Of a DNA stretch of 64,000 bases, positions 22,240 through 33,041 are shown piece after piece. The DNA lies in contig CP136067.1 in assembly GCA_032622095.1 (NCBI GenBank), positions 124,467,030 through 124,531,029 on the forward strand, read 5' to 3'. This DNA comes from Siphonodentalium dalli (taxonomy: Eukaryota > Mollusca > Scaphopoda > Gadilida > Siphonodentaliidae). Both the position numbers and the translations under genes were made by a program. The notes beneath the pieces were generated by a model that was given only the letters and a program-made list of their open reading frames with translations, ran no database searches and was not told the DNA's origin. Within the stretch, counting starts at the first letter, position 1. The number at the start of each line of letters is the position of its first letter.

Positions 22240-22770
22240 CATATATGCATACTGGTATATGAGAGAGAAGTCACTTCTCCCTGGAACCAATGTAGGGAGA
22301 AGTGGTAAATTTTAGGGAGAAGATATCACCCTCTAGGTTGGTCCCTGAATTGCACCATTTTAAGGGGACATAACTCTGGTCAAAATTTTGGTGAGAAAAA
22401 TATAAAGCTGTTGGTAGCAACAGTGTCTGAGTTCTCGTATGCTCACAACAGTAATGCCCTAAATAATCGACTCCTTAACACAGCATAATTATGCGTCATT
22501 TTTCAGGATTTAGTCGGAAATATATGGCTTGTTGCCATTCATCGGAAAGCTCTGAGTGAGAGCTTTCCGATGAATGGCAACAAGCCATATTTCCGACTAA
22601 ATCCTGAAAACTTTATACCCATAATTCTGCTGTGGTTAAGGAGTCGATTATATTTAGGGAATTACTGTACAGCACCACCAGCCTGGTCTCTGCTAGAGAC
22701 TTAGAAAATTGACCCAGAATCTCAGAACAATCAAACAGACAGCAGCGAACAGTCAATAGAGAGTGACAAC
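22240..22770 (+). mobile_element. Family U repeat, longer copy 2, interrupted by A
   Basis: Matches 21828-22120 up to gttctcgtatgctcaca, then is broken by the A copy. It resumes tacagcaccaccagcctgg and runs to cagacagcagcgaac. Confidence 0.88.
22449..22667. mobile_element. Family A foldback MITE nested in U
   Basis: Full-length palindrome centred near 22557. It carries small insertions (aaatatatggc, aactttatacc) not found in other copies. Absent from the neighbouring U copy, so it inserted after the duplication. Confidence 0.94.
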
Positions 22771-23153
22771 AGTATATCTGTTGTAAGTACTACATAACCA
22801 CTTACGAATTTCTTTAGTTGTTAATCAAGTCGGAGTTGGCCCTTGACTTGGCATTTTTATGTGTTTTGCAAAAGGATATGATTATGAGTGTGAGAGGGGA
22901 GATTATTGTGTATGGGGTTTCTATGTGGGGAGTGATTGGACACAGGTATTGTTCTCCTCCCTCCTGCTATCTGACCAGGGATTTTATTATCTAGGCTAAT
23001 AGGAACTACCTGCAAATATGAACACCATGGTTTATTAGCGGACATCACAATAAATTCCAGGATCTATAACCTGTTAATAATCAAGTCGGGTTCAATTAAC
23101 TCCACCCCAAGGAAGCACACCTGGGCTTTTGAAAATCAGTCCTCCTAGGTTGC
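22771..23153. other. Unassigned sequence
   Basis: About 380 bp with no recognised repeat or gene. Confidence 0.45.
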
Positions 23154-23405
23154 TTCAACCCTTTCATGACTGGATCTTCCTGAAATTTTACGAAAACCCT
23201 GTGCCAATGCATTCTTTTATATATGCGATTCGACCATAGGGATCCTCGCATATATAAGAGAATCTAACAATAATTATCACATTGTAAGCCAGTGAATTCT
23301 CTTTTTTATGCGAGGCTCCCTGTGGGAGACTCGAATATATAAGAGAATGCACTTGCATAGGATCTTTAATGCTGCACCAGCGCAGCTCCCATCATGAAAT
23401 CTTCA
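23154..23405. mobile_element. Family B MITE (decayed ends)
   Basis: Left ttcaaccctttcatgactgg, right cagctcccatcatgaaatct, so both terminal TTAA motifs are mutated. Two hairpins are present (23203-23263, 23295-23351); the first lacks part of its right arm. Confidence 0.85.
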
Positions 23406-23414
23406 AGCATCTGA

Positions 23415-23632
23415 TTAACCCTTTTTATTACTATTATATAAATTGGATTCACCCGTCCATTGTAAAGTATACACTGGAATGGTTTATTATTCATCTGGAG
23501 GGAGGTTCAGGAAATATGAGCAGACGGCAACAGACAAAAAGATAGAATAGCAGAATTGTTTTTATTCATCGGTGGGAAATGTTCAGATAATAAGTTCAAA
23601 AAATGGCTTTATTGAATTTAACCCTGTCTATA
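23415..23632. mobile_element. Family D MITE
   Basis: TTAA at 23415, then a D interior (gtaaagtatacactggaatg, tggtgggaaatgttcagata). Its far half is missing. At 23618 it runs into tttaaccctgtctata, the D end of the next copy. Confidence 0.8.
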
Positions 23633-24081
23633 CAAGCCTGAGTTTAGTGTGCCTGTCATTTGCAGAATGAGGTCCCCAGAGGGTGAATTTAGTGACACTA
23701 TCCCACATAGCGTGCTATCATCACAAAATTCACCCTCTGGGGACCTCATTCTGTTTAGGCCTCAACATCTATGGGAGGCCTAGGATCAGATTGAAGTTCC
23801 CCAGTTGAAGCTGGTGTTGTTCACCCATTTGTCACCTCAGTTATGCATCTTATCTCCTGAAATTAGGGGATATAGAAACTTCCCAGAAGGAAAACAGTAA
23901 CTATATATAAAAATAATGTTAATTTGAGACTATAGATATTTCCTAGAAGATGATGCCTAAGCAGAATGAGGTCCCCAGATGGTGAATTTGTTGATGCTAG
24001 CCTGCAATGTGGGATAGTATCACTAATTATCACCCTCTGGGGACATCATTCTACAAATGACAGACACTAAACTCAAGCTAG
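23633..24081. mobile_element. Family E element inserted at a D terminus
   Basis: Ends caagcctgagtttagtgtgc and gacactaaactcaagctag. Hairpins at 23660-23756 and 23961-24056. Left flank tgtctatac and right flank tttctacta both resemble the D terminus, suggesting a diverged target duplication of 8-9 bp. Confidence 0.88.
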
Positions 24082-24262
24082 TTTCTACTAAAAGGATTCT
24101 CCATCCAGATATATATATAAAAGTATACATTGAAATGGTCTATTATTCATCTGGAGGTGTGTTCAGGAAAATTAAGCAGAAAACAGATAACTGAAGTACA
24201 TGTAGGAGGAGTTCTATTTATTGGCGGGAAATGTTCAGAAAATAAGTTCAACAAATAACCTA
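24082..24262. mobile_element. Family D MITE, remainder after E insertion
   Basis: D interior tttctactaaaaggattctc, aaagtatacattgaaatggt and gggaaatgttcagaaaataa, cut at 24262 by a family A copy. With 23619-23632 it forms one D split by E. Confidence 0.8.
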
Positions 24263-24438
24263 CAATAATGCCCTAAATAATCGACTCCTTAACCACAGCA
24301 GAATTATGGGTAACTTTTCAGGATTTAGTCGGAAATATGGCTTGTTGCCATGGCAGCCAGCCATATTTCCGACTAAATCCTGAAAAGTTACCCAAAATTC
24401 TTCTGTGGTTAAGGAGTTGATTATTTAGGGCATTACTG
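24263..24438. mobile_element. Family A MITE (176 bp, inner deletion)
   Basis: Arms meet at ttgttgccatggcagccagc, with the tcatcggaaagctctc part of both arms lost. TA flanks on both sides. Confidence 0.92.
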
Positions 24439-24533
24439 TACAAATGATGTGACTTTTTTAATGGAGTTCTCCCCTTCTTCGTCTATAAGGTGCTACGTGT
24501 ATACACAATATTGCACCATTCATGAATCAAGGT

Positions 24534-24830
24534 TTAAGGGTTCTGAATATATGCATTACTCGTAAGGATTTGGTTAAGTTTTGAGGCTGGGTCACCATCA
24601 ATTAATGAGTGAAAAACAACCCACTCTGACAAGCTGTTCCAATCTTTAACAGTTCTGGGTATGAAGCTGAATTTGTAGGTGTGTGAGTCTGCTCTGGGTC
24701 TGATGAAGTTTCTGATTGAAGTGATCATGTTACTATCAGTATAGCACATTTAGGATGTCCCTCAACTCAAATCTACCTTGTATTGTTCGTGTTTAGATGT
24801 TATTCTTCTTGGTATGGCTTCATGATGAGC
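24534..24830 (-). pseudogene. Non-LTR retrotransposon reverse transcriptase C-terminal remnant
   Basis: The minus-strand translation contains TYKFSFIPRTVKDWNSL, matching the well-known SFFPRTIRDWN-type motif in the C-terminal region of LINE reverse transcriptases, followed by a short tail ending at a stop at 24534-24536. Upstream in the same frame lie IPRRITSKHEQYKVDLS and two stop codons (about 24752 and 24764), so the frame is dead. The polymerase domain with the YxDD motif is absent; only the last ~70-100 codons remain. Assignment to a clade (CR1, Jockey and relatives use this motif) cannot be made here. Confidence 0.75.
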
Positions 24831-24831
24831 T

Positions 24832-24960
24832 GAAAACACAGTGTCAACCCGGTCAAAGTAAAAGTTCATCACGGAAAAACACAGTGTCAACCCGGTCAAA
24901 GTAAAAGTTCATCACGGAAAAACACAGTGTCAACCCGGTCAAAGTAAAAGTTCATCACGG
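24832..24960 (+). repeat. Tandem array, 3 x 43 bp
   Basis: Units contain aaaacacagtgtcaacccgg then tcaaagtaaaagttcatcac, with phase markers at 24837, 24880 and 24923. The three copies look identical, so this is either a very recent duplication or an assembly artefact. Confidence 0.97.
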
Positions 24961-25080
24961 ACAGCAATTGTCACCATGCTCCCTATAATTACTCAGGGTT
25001 GGTGCGGATTGACTTTTTCTTATTCCCCAGACCCACAGAGGAAGTTCGGTGCTAATATTTGAGACCTCGGCCCTATTTCT

Positions 25081-25599
25081 AGATCATGCCATGAACTCTA
25101 CTCTAGCTAATGCCTGTAGAGATTATATTCACCAGTACAAAACCTTAGAACTTTTTGAAGTTTTGACAGGGAACCTTTTTAAGTCAAAAATATTACTCCG
25201 GGAATATATATATTTCTTAGTTATTATCTGTACCTTGATAATGTACTTCGCTGCTGGTGAAGGTCCCAACTCGAAATTTCATGCTTTTCCATGACTTTGT
25301 GAGCCGATATCGCAATAAACATTGAATTAATTACCCAGGAGAAATTCCATAATTGTAAGCGACGCGAAGCAAAATCGCTCACAATGTCACTTAAATCGTG
25401 AAATTTTGTGTTGGGACCTTCACCTACACAGTGAACTACATTTTTAAGGAACAGATAATAACTAAGAAATATATTCCCTCGTTATTTTTTCGACTTTATA
25501 AGGTTCCCTGTCAAAACTTCAAAAAAGTTCCCAGGTTTTGTACTGGTTGAATATGATGTCTTCGGGCGTTAGCCAGAGTAGAGATTCATGGCATGATCT
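25081..25599 (+). mobile_element. Family R element, complete (519 bp)
   Basis: Left terminus agatcatgccatgaactcta and right terminus agagattcatggcatgatct are inverted repeats of about 30 bp. The interior has ggtgaaggtcccaactcgaa. A short inverted segment (attgtaagcgacgcgaagca near 25354) is in opposite sense to the cgtcgcttacaattatgg of the 58.9 kb copy, so part of the interior is flipped. Confidence 0.88.
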
Positions 25600-25822
25600 G
25601 CCTTATTTCCATCAGTCTACCCTTCAGTTTCTGGAGGGTATTTGTATCTGATTTGTTACACATACATGTAGCTTGGGGGAAAGGATTCCTACACACTACT
25701 GATTTTGTCCATTCATTCTTACGTAGTTACGTAAACTTACGAAACGGTCCTTGTTGCATATGAAATGTTTAAAAATTCACAAATATACATTTTGCAACTC
25801 TAATTTAAATTATCAGATGTTT

Positions 25823-26010
25823 GGGTTCCCTTTCATTTGTCGAAGCCCAGATTAAGGGAAAGGATTCGCTAATACCTGAGTTACGGCCCTTGTTATATGA
25901 TAATCATTAGTATATCGGGTTCCCTTTCATTTATTGAAGCCCAGATTAAGGGGAACGATTCGCTAATACCAGAGTTACGGCCCTTGTTATATGATAATCA
26001 TTAGTATATC
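25823..26010 (+). repeat. Tandem duplication, 2 x 94 bp
   Basis: Both units start gggttccctttcattt and end ataatcattagtatatc (starts at 25823 and 25917), differing at a few positions (ctgagttacg/cagagttacg). Confidence 0.95.
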
Positions 26011-26029
26011 CCACTCGAGGAATCCGGAA

Positions 26030-26580
26030 GTCCATTTGTCAACAATTTCCTTCGGCACGCCCTAAGATCTTCACCAAACTTCAAATCTAACTTCAGGGTG
26101 ACCTATAGATGGGAGCTATCAAATTTTTCCGAATTTCGATGAAAAACATGGCCACCAGCAGCCGTCTTGGATTTAAATTCATCGCCACACCCTACAGCCA
26201 GTATTTATGGTCGGATAATTTTTAGCCGTGGGTTGGCATCAGTCGTCCGTCCGTATATCCGTCCATCAACAATTTCCTTTGGCTCACCCTACAGGCCGCA
26301 TCCCTCATCCAATCATCACCAAACTTCATATGGATTTTTGGGGTGACCTCTAGATGGGAGCTATCAATTTTTTCCCAAATTTGAAACCATCGGAACTGCA
26401 GACTGCATTTATTGGAGAAATGTTTTGAAAAATTTAGCGATTTTCGATGAAAAACAGCTTCTGGCAGCCATCTTTAATTTTACTCTTAGCATGACTAAAT
26501 CCTTTTGCACACCCTACAGACCACATCCCTCATCCAATCACCACCAAATTCATATGGATCTTTGGGGTGACCTCTAGTTT
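26030..26580 (+). mobile_element. Family Q dispersed repeat, tandem degenerate copies
   Basis: Three stretches share ccctacag..cgcatccctcatcc, caccaaacttcatatggat and gggtgacctctagatgggag (near 26055, 26280 and 26510). A tccgtccgtatatccgtcc motif is at about 26248. It may represent a non-coding mobile repeat. Confidence 0.6.
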
Positions 26581-26736
26581 ACTTTCCTTCTTTATCATTC
26601 TATTCATTGCTCAGCAAAAAAAATTATTCTTCCCAAGTTGAGCTACAGTGTCATTGACACATTCATTTATACTTATTATTGGGTTCAGTTCTATCCATGT
26701 ATCAGTTCACCAAACTCACAAGTATTATCAACTCCA

Positions 26737-26757
26737 CCCCCCCCCCCCCCCCCCCCC
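26737..26757 (+). repeat. Homopolymer C tract, 21 bases
   Basis: Uninterrupted C run following tcaactcca. It produces false polyproline frames. Confidence 0.95.
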
Positions 26758-26824
26758 AACCCACACCCGAGCCTGCAAGTATCCCTATGTATGGAGAATG
26801 GATTAATCCATTATATACTTTGAT

Positions 26825-26975
26825 AACTGACCTTGAAATACCATTCAATTTGCCCGAATTTTACCGAAAATATCTCTAATTTGCCAAAAAATGTCTGAAT
26901 TTTGAGCTTTCAAAACATTTTCAGGGGGGGGGGGCTGCAGCTCTCACAACCCCCCCTGGCCCGTACGGCTATCTT
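26825..26975 (+). repeat. Dispersed repeat, copy 2
   Basis: Second copy of the sequence at 19737-19910 (gaaataccattcaatttgcc ... gtacggctat). Confidence 0.75.
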
Positions 26976-27532
26976 AAACTGAATAGGAGAATCAATGCTG
27001 TAAATAATGGAACAATAATCCTTACATCTTCATATTAATGTACTATATGATACCTGAGGTCATCCAAACTTTGAACCATGTGACCTCTGCAGCAACCTGG
27101 GGGTTAAATATTGACACAATGAGTTAAAACAGTACCCTGCTAGGTATCAGATTCACAGTGAGCACTGTTTTATCTTCCAATAAAATGTCACTGTTTTTCT
27201 TTTCTGTCAGTCTTGCTAGGAGAAATAAAATAAAATGTAGCATTCTAAGTGCTTTCAAAGATCAGATTTCCTCCAGAAACGTTTGGAATGAGAAGAAGAT
27301 ATTGCGGAGTGTTTAAACAAAACACTGCTTTGTTTTTCAGGGGCCTACTCAAATTGCAAAATGCCTGCTTCTTTGTTAAACTGACAATGATGCATTTTGA
27401 CAAGAGTTATGTAAATACTGAATTGGGCAAAATACATGTTCTAAGAGTTCAGACTGTTGCGAGTGAAATAATTTGGTCCTTCCCCACCGCCCCATTGGCT
27501 CAGTTAATATGATGCATTTTGCATTTGACCAA
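26976..27532. other. Unassigned sequence
   Basis: About 560 bp. An open frame of 87 codons (27249-27512) has no recognised motif, and an opposite-strand frame overlaps it. No gene is claimed. Confidence 0.4.
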
Positions 27533-27797
27533 TTGAAAGTACACAATCCGATTCGAATGGTCCCCGAATCATCCGATTCCAACAACAACAACAACATTTC
27601 ATCAAAAGACGCTTTAGTTGTCAGAATCGATTAATTACCAAAATATAATGGTGAAAAATAACAGATTAAATTTTTTTATATCTGATCACTTTATGAGTTA
27701 TGATGGATGGGTTCCTGGACTCAATCATATATTCCTTTACCCAGAAGCCTAAAAAAATAGTCATTTCGGAGCGTTAATTCAGATTATGTATCTTTAA
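27533..27797. mobile_element. Family T element, short form (265 bp)
   Basis: Begins ttgaaagtacacaatccgat and ends ttcagattatgtatctttaa. Its right TTAA (27794-27797) is also the left TTAA of the adjoining family D element. Confidence 0.85.
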
Positions 27798-28283
27798 CCC
27801 TTTATATACTAAATGGATTCTTCCACTCAGCTTATAAAGTATACATTGGAATGGCCTATTGTTCATTTGAAGAGATGTTCAGGTAATAACAACAGACAAG
27901 AAGATAATACAAGTGCAGAAGGATTAAGGCTTTCAGTGCCAAGTCCGATTTTTTTATCAATCCATATTTCCTTGATTATTTTTCAAATTTATTGATTATA
28001 ATAATGTGATACATTGATGGAAAGAGCTCTTAAGAGCTCTTTCCATCAATGTATCACATTATTATAATCAATAAATTTGAAAACTAATCAAGGAAATATG
28101 GGTTGATACACAAATCGGACTTGGCACTGAAAGGGTTAATGTTCTTTGATTGGAATCAAATGTTCAGATAACAAGCTCAATGTTTGTTGAACTTATTATC
28201 TGAACATTTCCTAAGGTAACAAATCGTCAATAATGGAACTACAGAACTACTCGTCAACGAGCATATAGTATAGAAAGGGTTAA
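27794..28283. mobile_element. Family D MITE containing a nested F (490 bp)
   Basis: TTAA at both ends, left ccctttatatactaaatgga, right agcatatagtatagaaaggg. D sequence stops at gtgcagaaggattaa (27927) and resumes at ttaatgttctttgattgg (28136). Removing the F insert and one TTAA restores a D-like reading (compare 59677-59700). Confidence 0.93.
27924..28139. mobile_element. Family F foldback MITE nested in D (216 bp)
   Basis: Arms agtgccaagtccgatttttt and complement, meeting at gaaagagctcttaagagctc (about 28021-28042). TTAA duplicated on both sides. The left terminus reads ggctttcag, a change from the cccttt of the other copy. Confidence 0.95.
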
Positions 28284-28536
28284 CCCATTAAGCCGGCCAG
28301 CTTTGGCGAGATTTTTAAAAATCCTAATTAAGTGTGGGTTGCTGATCTACACGCTCAACCTTATTCGTGTATCAGGGCATGTTTGTCAGTTGTTTTATGG
28401 GGTTAATCTAGTCTCATTCATTAGGCCACATGAATATCAAAATCTGACTATGTATGACCTAACAGTCTGTTCTGTTATGGTACGTGCTCAGAAAGTTCAG
28501 GTTGTCCCACACAATACATCTCACTCACCTTGTATA
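28284..28536. other. Unassigned sequence
   Basis: About 250 bp. An open frame of 79 codons (28303-28542) runs into the next family A copy and has no recognised motif. Confidence 0.4.
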
Positions 28537-28729
28537 CAGTAAAGCCCTAAGTAATGGACTCCTTAAACACAGCAGAATTATGGGTAACTTTTCAGGATTT
28601 AGTCGGAAATATGGCTTGTTGCCATTCATCGGAAAGCTCTCAGTGAGAGCTTTCCGATGAATGGCAACAAGCCATATTTCCGACTAAATCCTGAAAAGTT
28701 ACCCATAATTTTGCTGTGTTTAAGTAATC
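28537..28729. mobile_element. Family A MITE, right end truncated
   Basis: Left arm complete with TA before it. The right arm stops at gctgtgtttaagtaatc and joins the E element, losing the terminal cattactg. Confidence 0.92.
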
Positions 28730-28738
28730 CTATTGAAC

Positions 28739-29106
28739 CAAGTCTGAGTTTAGTGTGCCTGTCAATTGCAGAATGTGTTCCAGATGGTGACATTATTTAT
28801 GCTATCCTACATAGCGTGCAGGGTGCTAGCATCACCAAATTCACCCTATGGGGACTTCATTCTGCATGGCCTTATCTGCTATGGGAGACATAGACTCAGA
28901 TTGATGTTTCCAAATGGTGAATATTGTGATGTACACCCATCTGGAACCTCGATTATGCAATGTCGTCTGCCAACTTTGGGATATAGAGAAACTAAACTAA
29001 AAATAAATAAAATCAATGTGAAGAAGTTTCTATAGAAATTTGATAATAAAGAAACTTTCCAGAGAAGATGAGGCCTAAGCAGAATAAGGTCCCCAGAGGT
29101 GAATTT
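28739..29106. mobile_element. Family E element, right end truncated
   Basis: Left agtctgagtttagtgtgcct, a decayed hairpin (28770-28866), and a core with aatattgtgatgtacaccca. It breaks off in the second hairpin at ccccagaggtgaatttt. Confidence 0.85.
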
Positions 29107-29828
29107 TGCTCATAGAAGCAACATTCATATGTTTATTCGTCTGATTCTTGGGACTGACATTAATGCTAAGCTATCGTTATCATTTTAGCTTCAGTCGTGC
29201 CAAACACTACTGTATAGTAGATGCATATTATATTGAACATAATGTATAAAATTAATGTACCCATGTAAATTAACCTGCTCTTCAATCTGGAGGAATAAAG
29301 AATATTATTATTATTATTATAGTATATCAGGTACTAAATATAGGCTATCGGGTTTAATCGGGTATAAAGACTCAATATGTATCATTGTATCATACTCTTC
29401 CTAAACTGCTAAGAAAAGTGATCAAAATAGATAGAGGTGTGAAGTTTGACCTTCATCACATATTTTCTGAACTGATATTCAGTATTCACCCCCCCCCCTT
29501 CTATGTTCTTGCTATCCTCTTTAATAATGATTAAATCTCTTGCCATGCTAAGAACTGATCTGAGATTGATTCAAAATTTAGTTTTAAAGCGCGGCATCGA
29601 AATACTTTAAACTTATTTCTATGAGTAAATTATATGTCCAAGAATGACACATTGAAGTCATAGAAATAAAGCTTTGAATACGATGATTGGGTCCCAGTAA
29701 AAAAAACATGCAGCCATTTGTATTTGTCGTAATTCCGGAATCAGAAACAGAATTTCCTGAAAAGGTATATTGCGTTATCTTAACATGAAACTATTAAAAA
29801 ACTTCACGCAATACTTATATAATTGATG
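29107..29828. other. Unassigned sequence
   Basis: About 720 bp. Contains an (att)n microsatellite (29303-29319) and a C run near 29490; no gene. Confidence 0.45.
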
Positions 29829-30041
29829 CAGTAATGCCCTAATTAATCGACTTCTTAACCACAGGAGAATTATGGGTAACTTTTCATGATTTAGTCGGAA
29901 ATATGGATTGTTGCCATTCATCGGAAAGCTCTCGCCAAGAGCTTTCCGATGAATGGCAACAAGCCATATTTCCAACTAAATCCTGAAAAGTTACCCATAA
30001 TTCTCCTGTGGTTAAGAAGTCAATTAATTAGGGCATCACTG
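29829..30041. mobile_element. Family A foldback MITE, full length (213 bp)
   Basis: Both arms carry the private change aaccacaggagaatt/aattctcctgtggtt. Palindrome centre near 29935; left flank TG, right flank TA. Confidence 0.95.
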
Positions 30042-30408
30042 TATATATCTTATGATATAGTACCATAAACGTTTCAGAGCGACACCAGCTCTAGATTTTC
30101 TTCCCATGGTCTCGCTAGAGTTACAATATTAAGTGACCACTGTCAAAAAAACGTAAGTTAAACGAAACGATCTCAAATTTATCGAAAAATATAAGAAACA
30201 AAACACATATTTTCAGTGCTATATCGACAAATTTGTTAGGAAATCTTCCGTGAATGTATGTTTTGAGATAACTCTCACCAAATTGTATATATAATGTTGG
30301 GGGTTCGTACAAGCAATGACCGTTTAATTATTCAGTTTGAATAAAAAACTGAATACCCTGGAATGGTGATATGATTTGAAAACATCTAACTCTTGATACT
30401 TTATCTTA
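30042..30408. other. Unassigned sequence
   Basis: About 370 bp with no recognised repeat or gene. Confidence 0.45.
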
Positions 30409-30676
30409 TTAACCTTTCCATGACTGGAGCTTCCTGAAATTTTGCGAAAACCCTGTGCCAATGATATTCTCTTATATATGCGAGTCTCCCATCGGGAGCC
30501 TTGCATATATAAGAGAATACATTGGCCTAAAAATATTTATCTTGACCTTGTATTAAAGCCAGTGCTTTCTCTCATTTATGCAAGGCTCCCTATGTGAGAC
30601 TCGCATCTATAAGAGAATACACTGGCACATGATCTTTAATACTGCACCAGCGCAGCTCCTATCATGAAAGGATTAA
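30409..30676. mobile_element. Family B MITE, complete (268 bp)
   Basis: TTAA at both ends, left cctttccatgactggagctt, right gcagctcctatcatgaaagg. Two hairpins (30457-30525 and 30555-30626) joined by tatttatcttgaccttgta. Confidence 0.94.
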
Positions 30677-30696
30677 GCCTAAGAAATACACAAGTA

Positions 30697-30965
30697 CAGT
30701 AATGATCTAAATAATCGACTCCTTAACCACACAGAATTATGGGTAACTTTTCAGGATTTAGTTGGAAATATGGCTTGTTGCCATTCATTGGAATGCTCTC
30801 AGTGAGAGCTTTCCGATGAATCGTAAATATGGCTTGATGACATTCATCGGAAAGCTCTCACTGAGAGCATTCCAATGAATGGCAACAAGCCATATTTCTG
30901 ACTAAATCCTGAAAAGTTACCCATAATTCTGCTGTGGTTAAGGAGTTGATTACTTAGGGCATTAC
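30697..30965. mobile_element. Family A MITE, expanded centre (269 bp)
   Basis: The inner part of the arms is repeated (gagagctttccgatgaatcg, then cattcatcggaaagctctca), giving a double-hairpin centre. The terminal ctgta on the right is lost (gcattacaaat). Confidence 0.92.
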
Positions 30966-31142
30966 AAATATTCATTATTCAGTTGTTTTCTAGAGAAGAA
31001 TTGCGTTTGAATCCTATCATTCTAACTTTCAGGTTCATTCAGTGTGACTCAAGGTCAACAGACCCTTCACATGGAAGAGGAAATTCAGGTACGAATATTC
31101 AGATTTATTCAGGGCTGGAAGTCAAAAATTTATGGTACGAAA

Positions 31143-31256
31143 TCAAGCCTTGAAATAATGTGTCTGTCATTTGCCGAGAATGAATTTAGTGACGTTATCC
31201 TGCATGGTGGGTTAGCATCTCCAAATTCACCCTCTGGGAACCTCATTCTGCTTAGG
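31143..31256. mobile_element. Family E fragment (left end)
   Basis: Starts tcaagccttgaaataatgtg, then one degraded hairpin to ggaacctcattctgctta. It has no second end. Confidence 0.8.
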
Positions 31257-31740
31257 ATTGGAAATAACTCTATTATTCTTTTATTTATACTCTTACCTAC
31301 TGAACACTGGTAAAATACTCCTCCTGATGTTGGTGGGTTCTGCTGATTTTTCTACGTCAAATTGTTTGGGGCAAGACTACCGATGCTGTTAAGAAAAAAA
31401 TGACCACTATTTTCCTTATATATTTATCCAGGAAAGAAAAAAATTTTGGTGCAAAACATTAGCGCACATGTTATCCTTTTTGGCTAACTATTGTTATCTT
31501 CGTCATTTCTCAGGCGTGCACATGTTATCCATGAAAGCTGGCATGTGGTTCCAAAATTGTCATTTTCTTGTGATAAACTTTAACAATAGATGGGGGATCA
31601 TACTTGATAATTGGGTACCCAAGACCCTAAAGTCGTCCCAATATAGTTTTGTTTTTTTTCCTTATATTTAATGTTTACTGAAAAGGACAACAAATTGCAC
31701 CACACCCCATTCACCCCTCCCTTTTTTTTTTTTTTAGAAA
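31257..31740. other. Unassigned sequence
   Basis: About 480 bp. It ends in a T-run (31722-31735) just before the CA-rich array. No gene. Confidence 0.45.
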
Positions 31741-32187
31741 CTATAGACCTTGCCACCCAATTCCCCCTCACAATAAACCACCCCTCACTAGACACCATCC
31801 CCCTCACAATACACCACCCCCTCGCAAGACACAACCCCCTCGCAATACACCACCCGCTCACAATTCACCACCCCCTCACAAAAAATACACCACCCCCTCA
31901 CAAGACACCACCCCCTCACAAGACATCACCCCCTCACAAGACCACCCCCTCACAATACACCACCCCCTCACAATACACCACCCCCTCACAAGAACCACCC
32001 CCTCACAATACACCACCTGCTCACAAGACGACCCCTCACAATTTACACCATCCCTTCACAATACGTACAGCCCCCTCACAATACACCACCCCCTCACAAT
32101 ACACCACCCCTCACAAGACATCACCCCTCACAATACATCACCCTCTCACAATACACCACCCCCTCACAATACACCACCACTTTCCCA
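31741..32187 (+). repeat. 18-bp CA-rich tandem array
   Basis: Unit accaccccctcacaatac, 18 bp, with many variants (caagac for caatac, shorter units). Because 18 is divisible by 3, one frame stays open for about 170 codons (TIHHPL repeats). That is a consequence of period, not evidence of a gene. Confidence 0.93.
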
Positions 32188-32230
32188 AATGAAGATCCTC
32201 TAACCTTTTACCCCACAGTGTAAAGTTTTG

Positions 32231-32288
32231 CATAATGCATTGGCACAGGGTTTTTGCTAAATTTCAGGAAGCTTCATGGAATGGTTAA
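32231..32288. mobile_element. Family B fragment (right end)
   Basis: Reads aatgcattggcacagggttt, atttcaggaagcttcatgga and then ttaa. Confidence 0.75.
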
Positions 32289-32331
32289 AGTTGTAAACCC
32301 TCCCTCCAGTGTATTACCTAACACATCTCCA

Positions 32332-32398
32332 GGAAGACCCGTAACCAGGAAGTCCCATAACAAGGAAGACCCATAACAAGGAAGACCCGTAAGAAGGC
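32332..32398 (+). repeat. Short tandem repeat, ~17-bp unit
   Basis: About four degenerate copies of aggaagacccataacaa. Confidence 0.85.
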
Positions 32399-32579
32399 CT
32401 TTAGGCCAAAAAATAATACCTGTGTTTATGGTTACATGGTTTAAAGTAATTAGGGTTCCAATTTTTTTTTTCTTCTGAATTCTATTGGGTCATTGACAAT
32501 TCAATCTAGAAAGCTTCACAATTCAGATTAATGGAAACGTTCAACACTAAATATTGTTATCTTGAATTACAGTAGTGTC

Positions 32580-32734
32580 CTAAATAATCTACCCCTTAAC
32601 CACAGCAGAATTATGGGTAACTTTTCAGGATTTAGTCGGAAATATGGCTTGTTGCCATTCATCGGAAAGCTCTCACTGAGAAGTTACCCATAATTCTGCT
32701 TTGGTTAAAGGGTCGATTATTTAGGGCATTACTG
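32580..32734. mobile_element. Family A MITE, asymmetric deletion (155 bp)
   Basis: Left arm complete through gaaagctctcactgag. The inner right arm is deleted, resuming at aagttacccataattctgct. TA precedes neither exactly (left TA changed to TTA), and TA follows. Confidence 0.92.
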
Positions 32735-33041
32735 TAGTCGGAGCACCAGACTAATAAAACAATCGAAACGTTTTTATAGGAGAGTTTTGAAAATGGGTAA
32801 AATACCTTTCAATGCCCTTCCCACTGAACACATTTTTTTTATCTGTGTCTATAGTCCAATAACAAGTTTTCGGTAGGCACCCTTTTCTAGGGTAGGTAGG
32901 GAAACCCTAAATGTTTTTTTTGGCCTTACAAAAAATAGGTATGATAACTCAAATATTTGTACTCAATGGGACTGCTTTTGAAATATTTCCAAATACATGT
33001 ATATGGATGTTAAAAATTCTCATACAGTTAGATGGAAAATC
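32735..33041. other. Unassigned sequence
   Basis: About 300 bp with no recognised repeat or gene. Confidence 0.45.

Noticed and set aside
31671-32192. 173-codon open frame rich in TIHHPL repeats
   Set aside because: It is read through an 18-bp array whose period keeps the frame open; an opposite-strand frame is also open nearby. No independent coding evidence.
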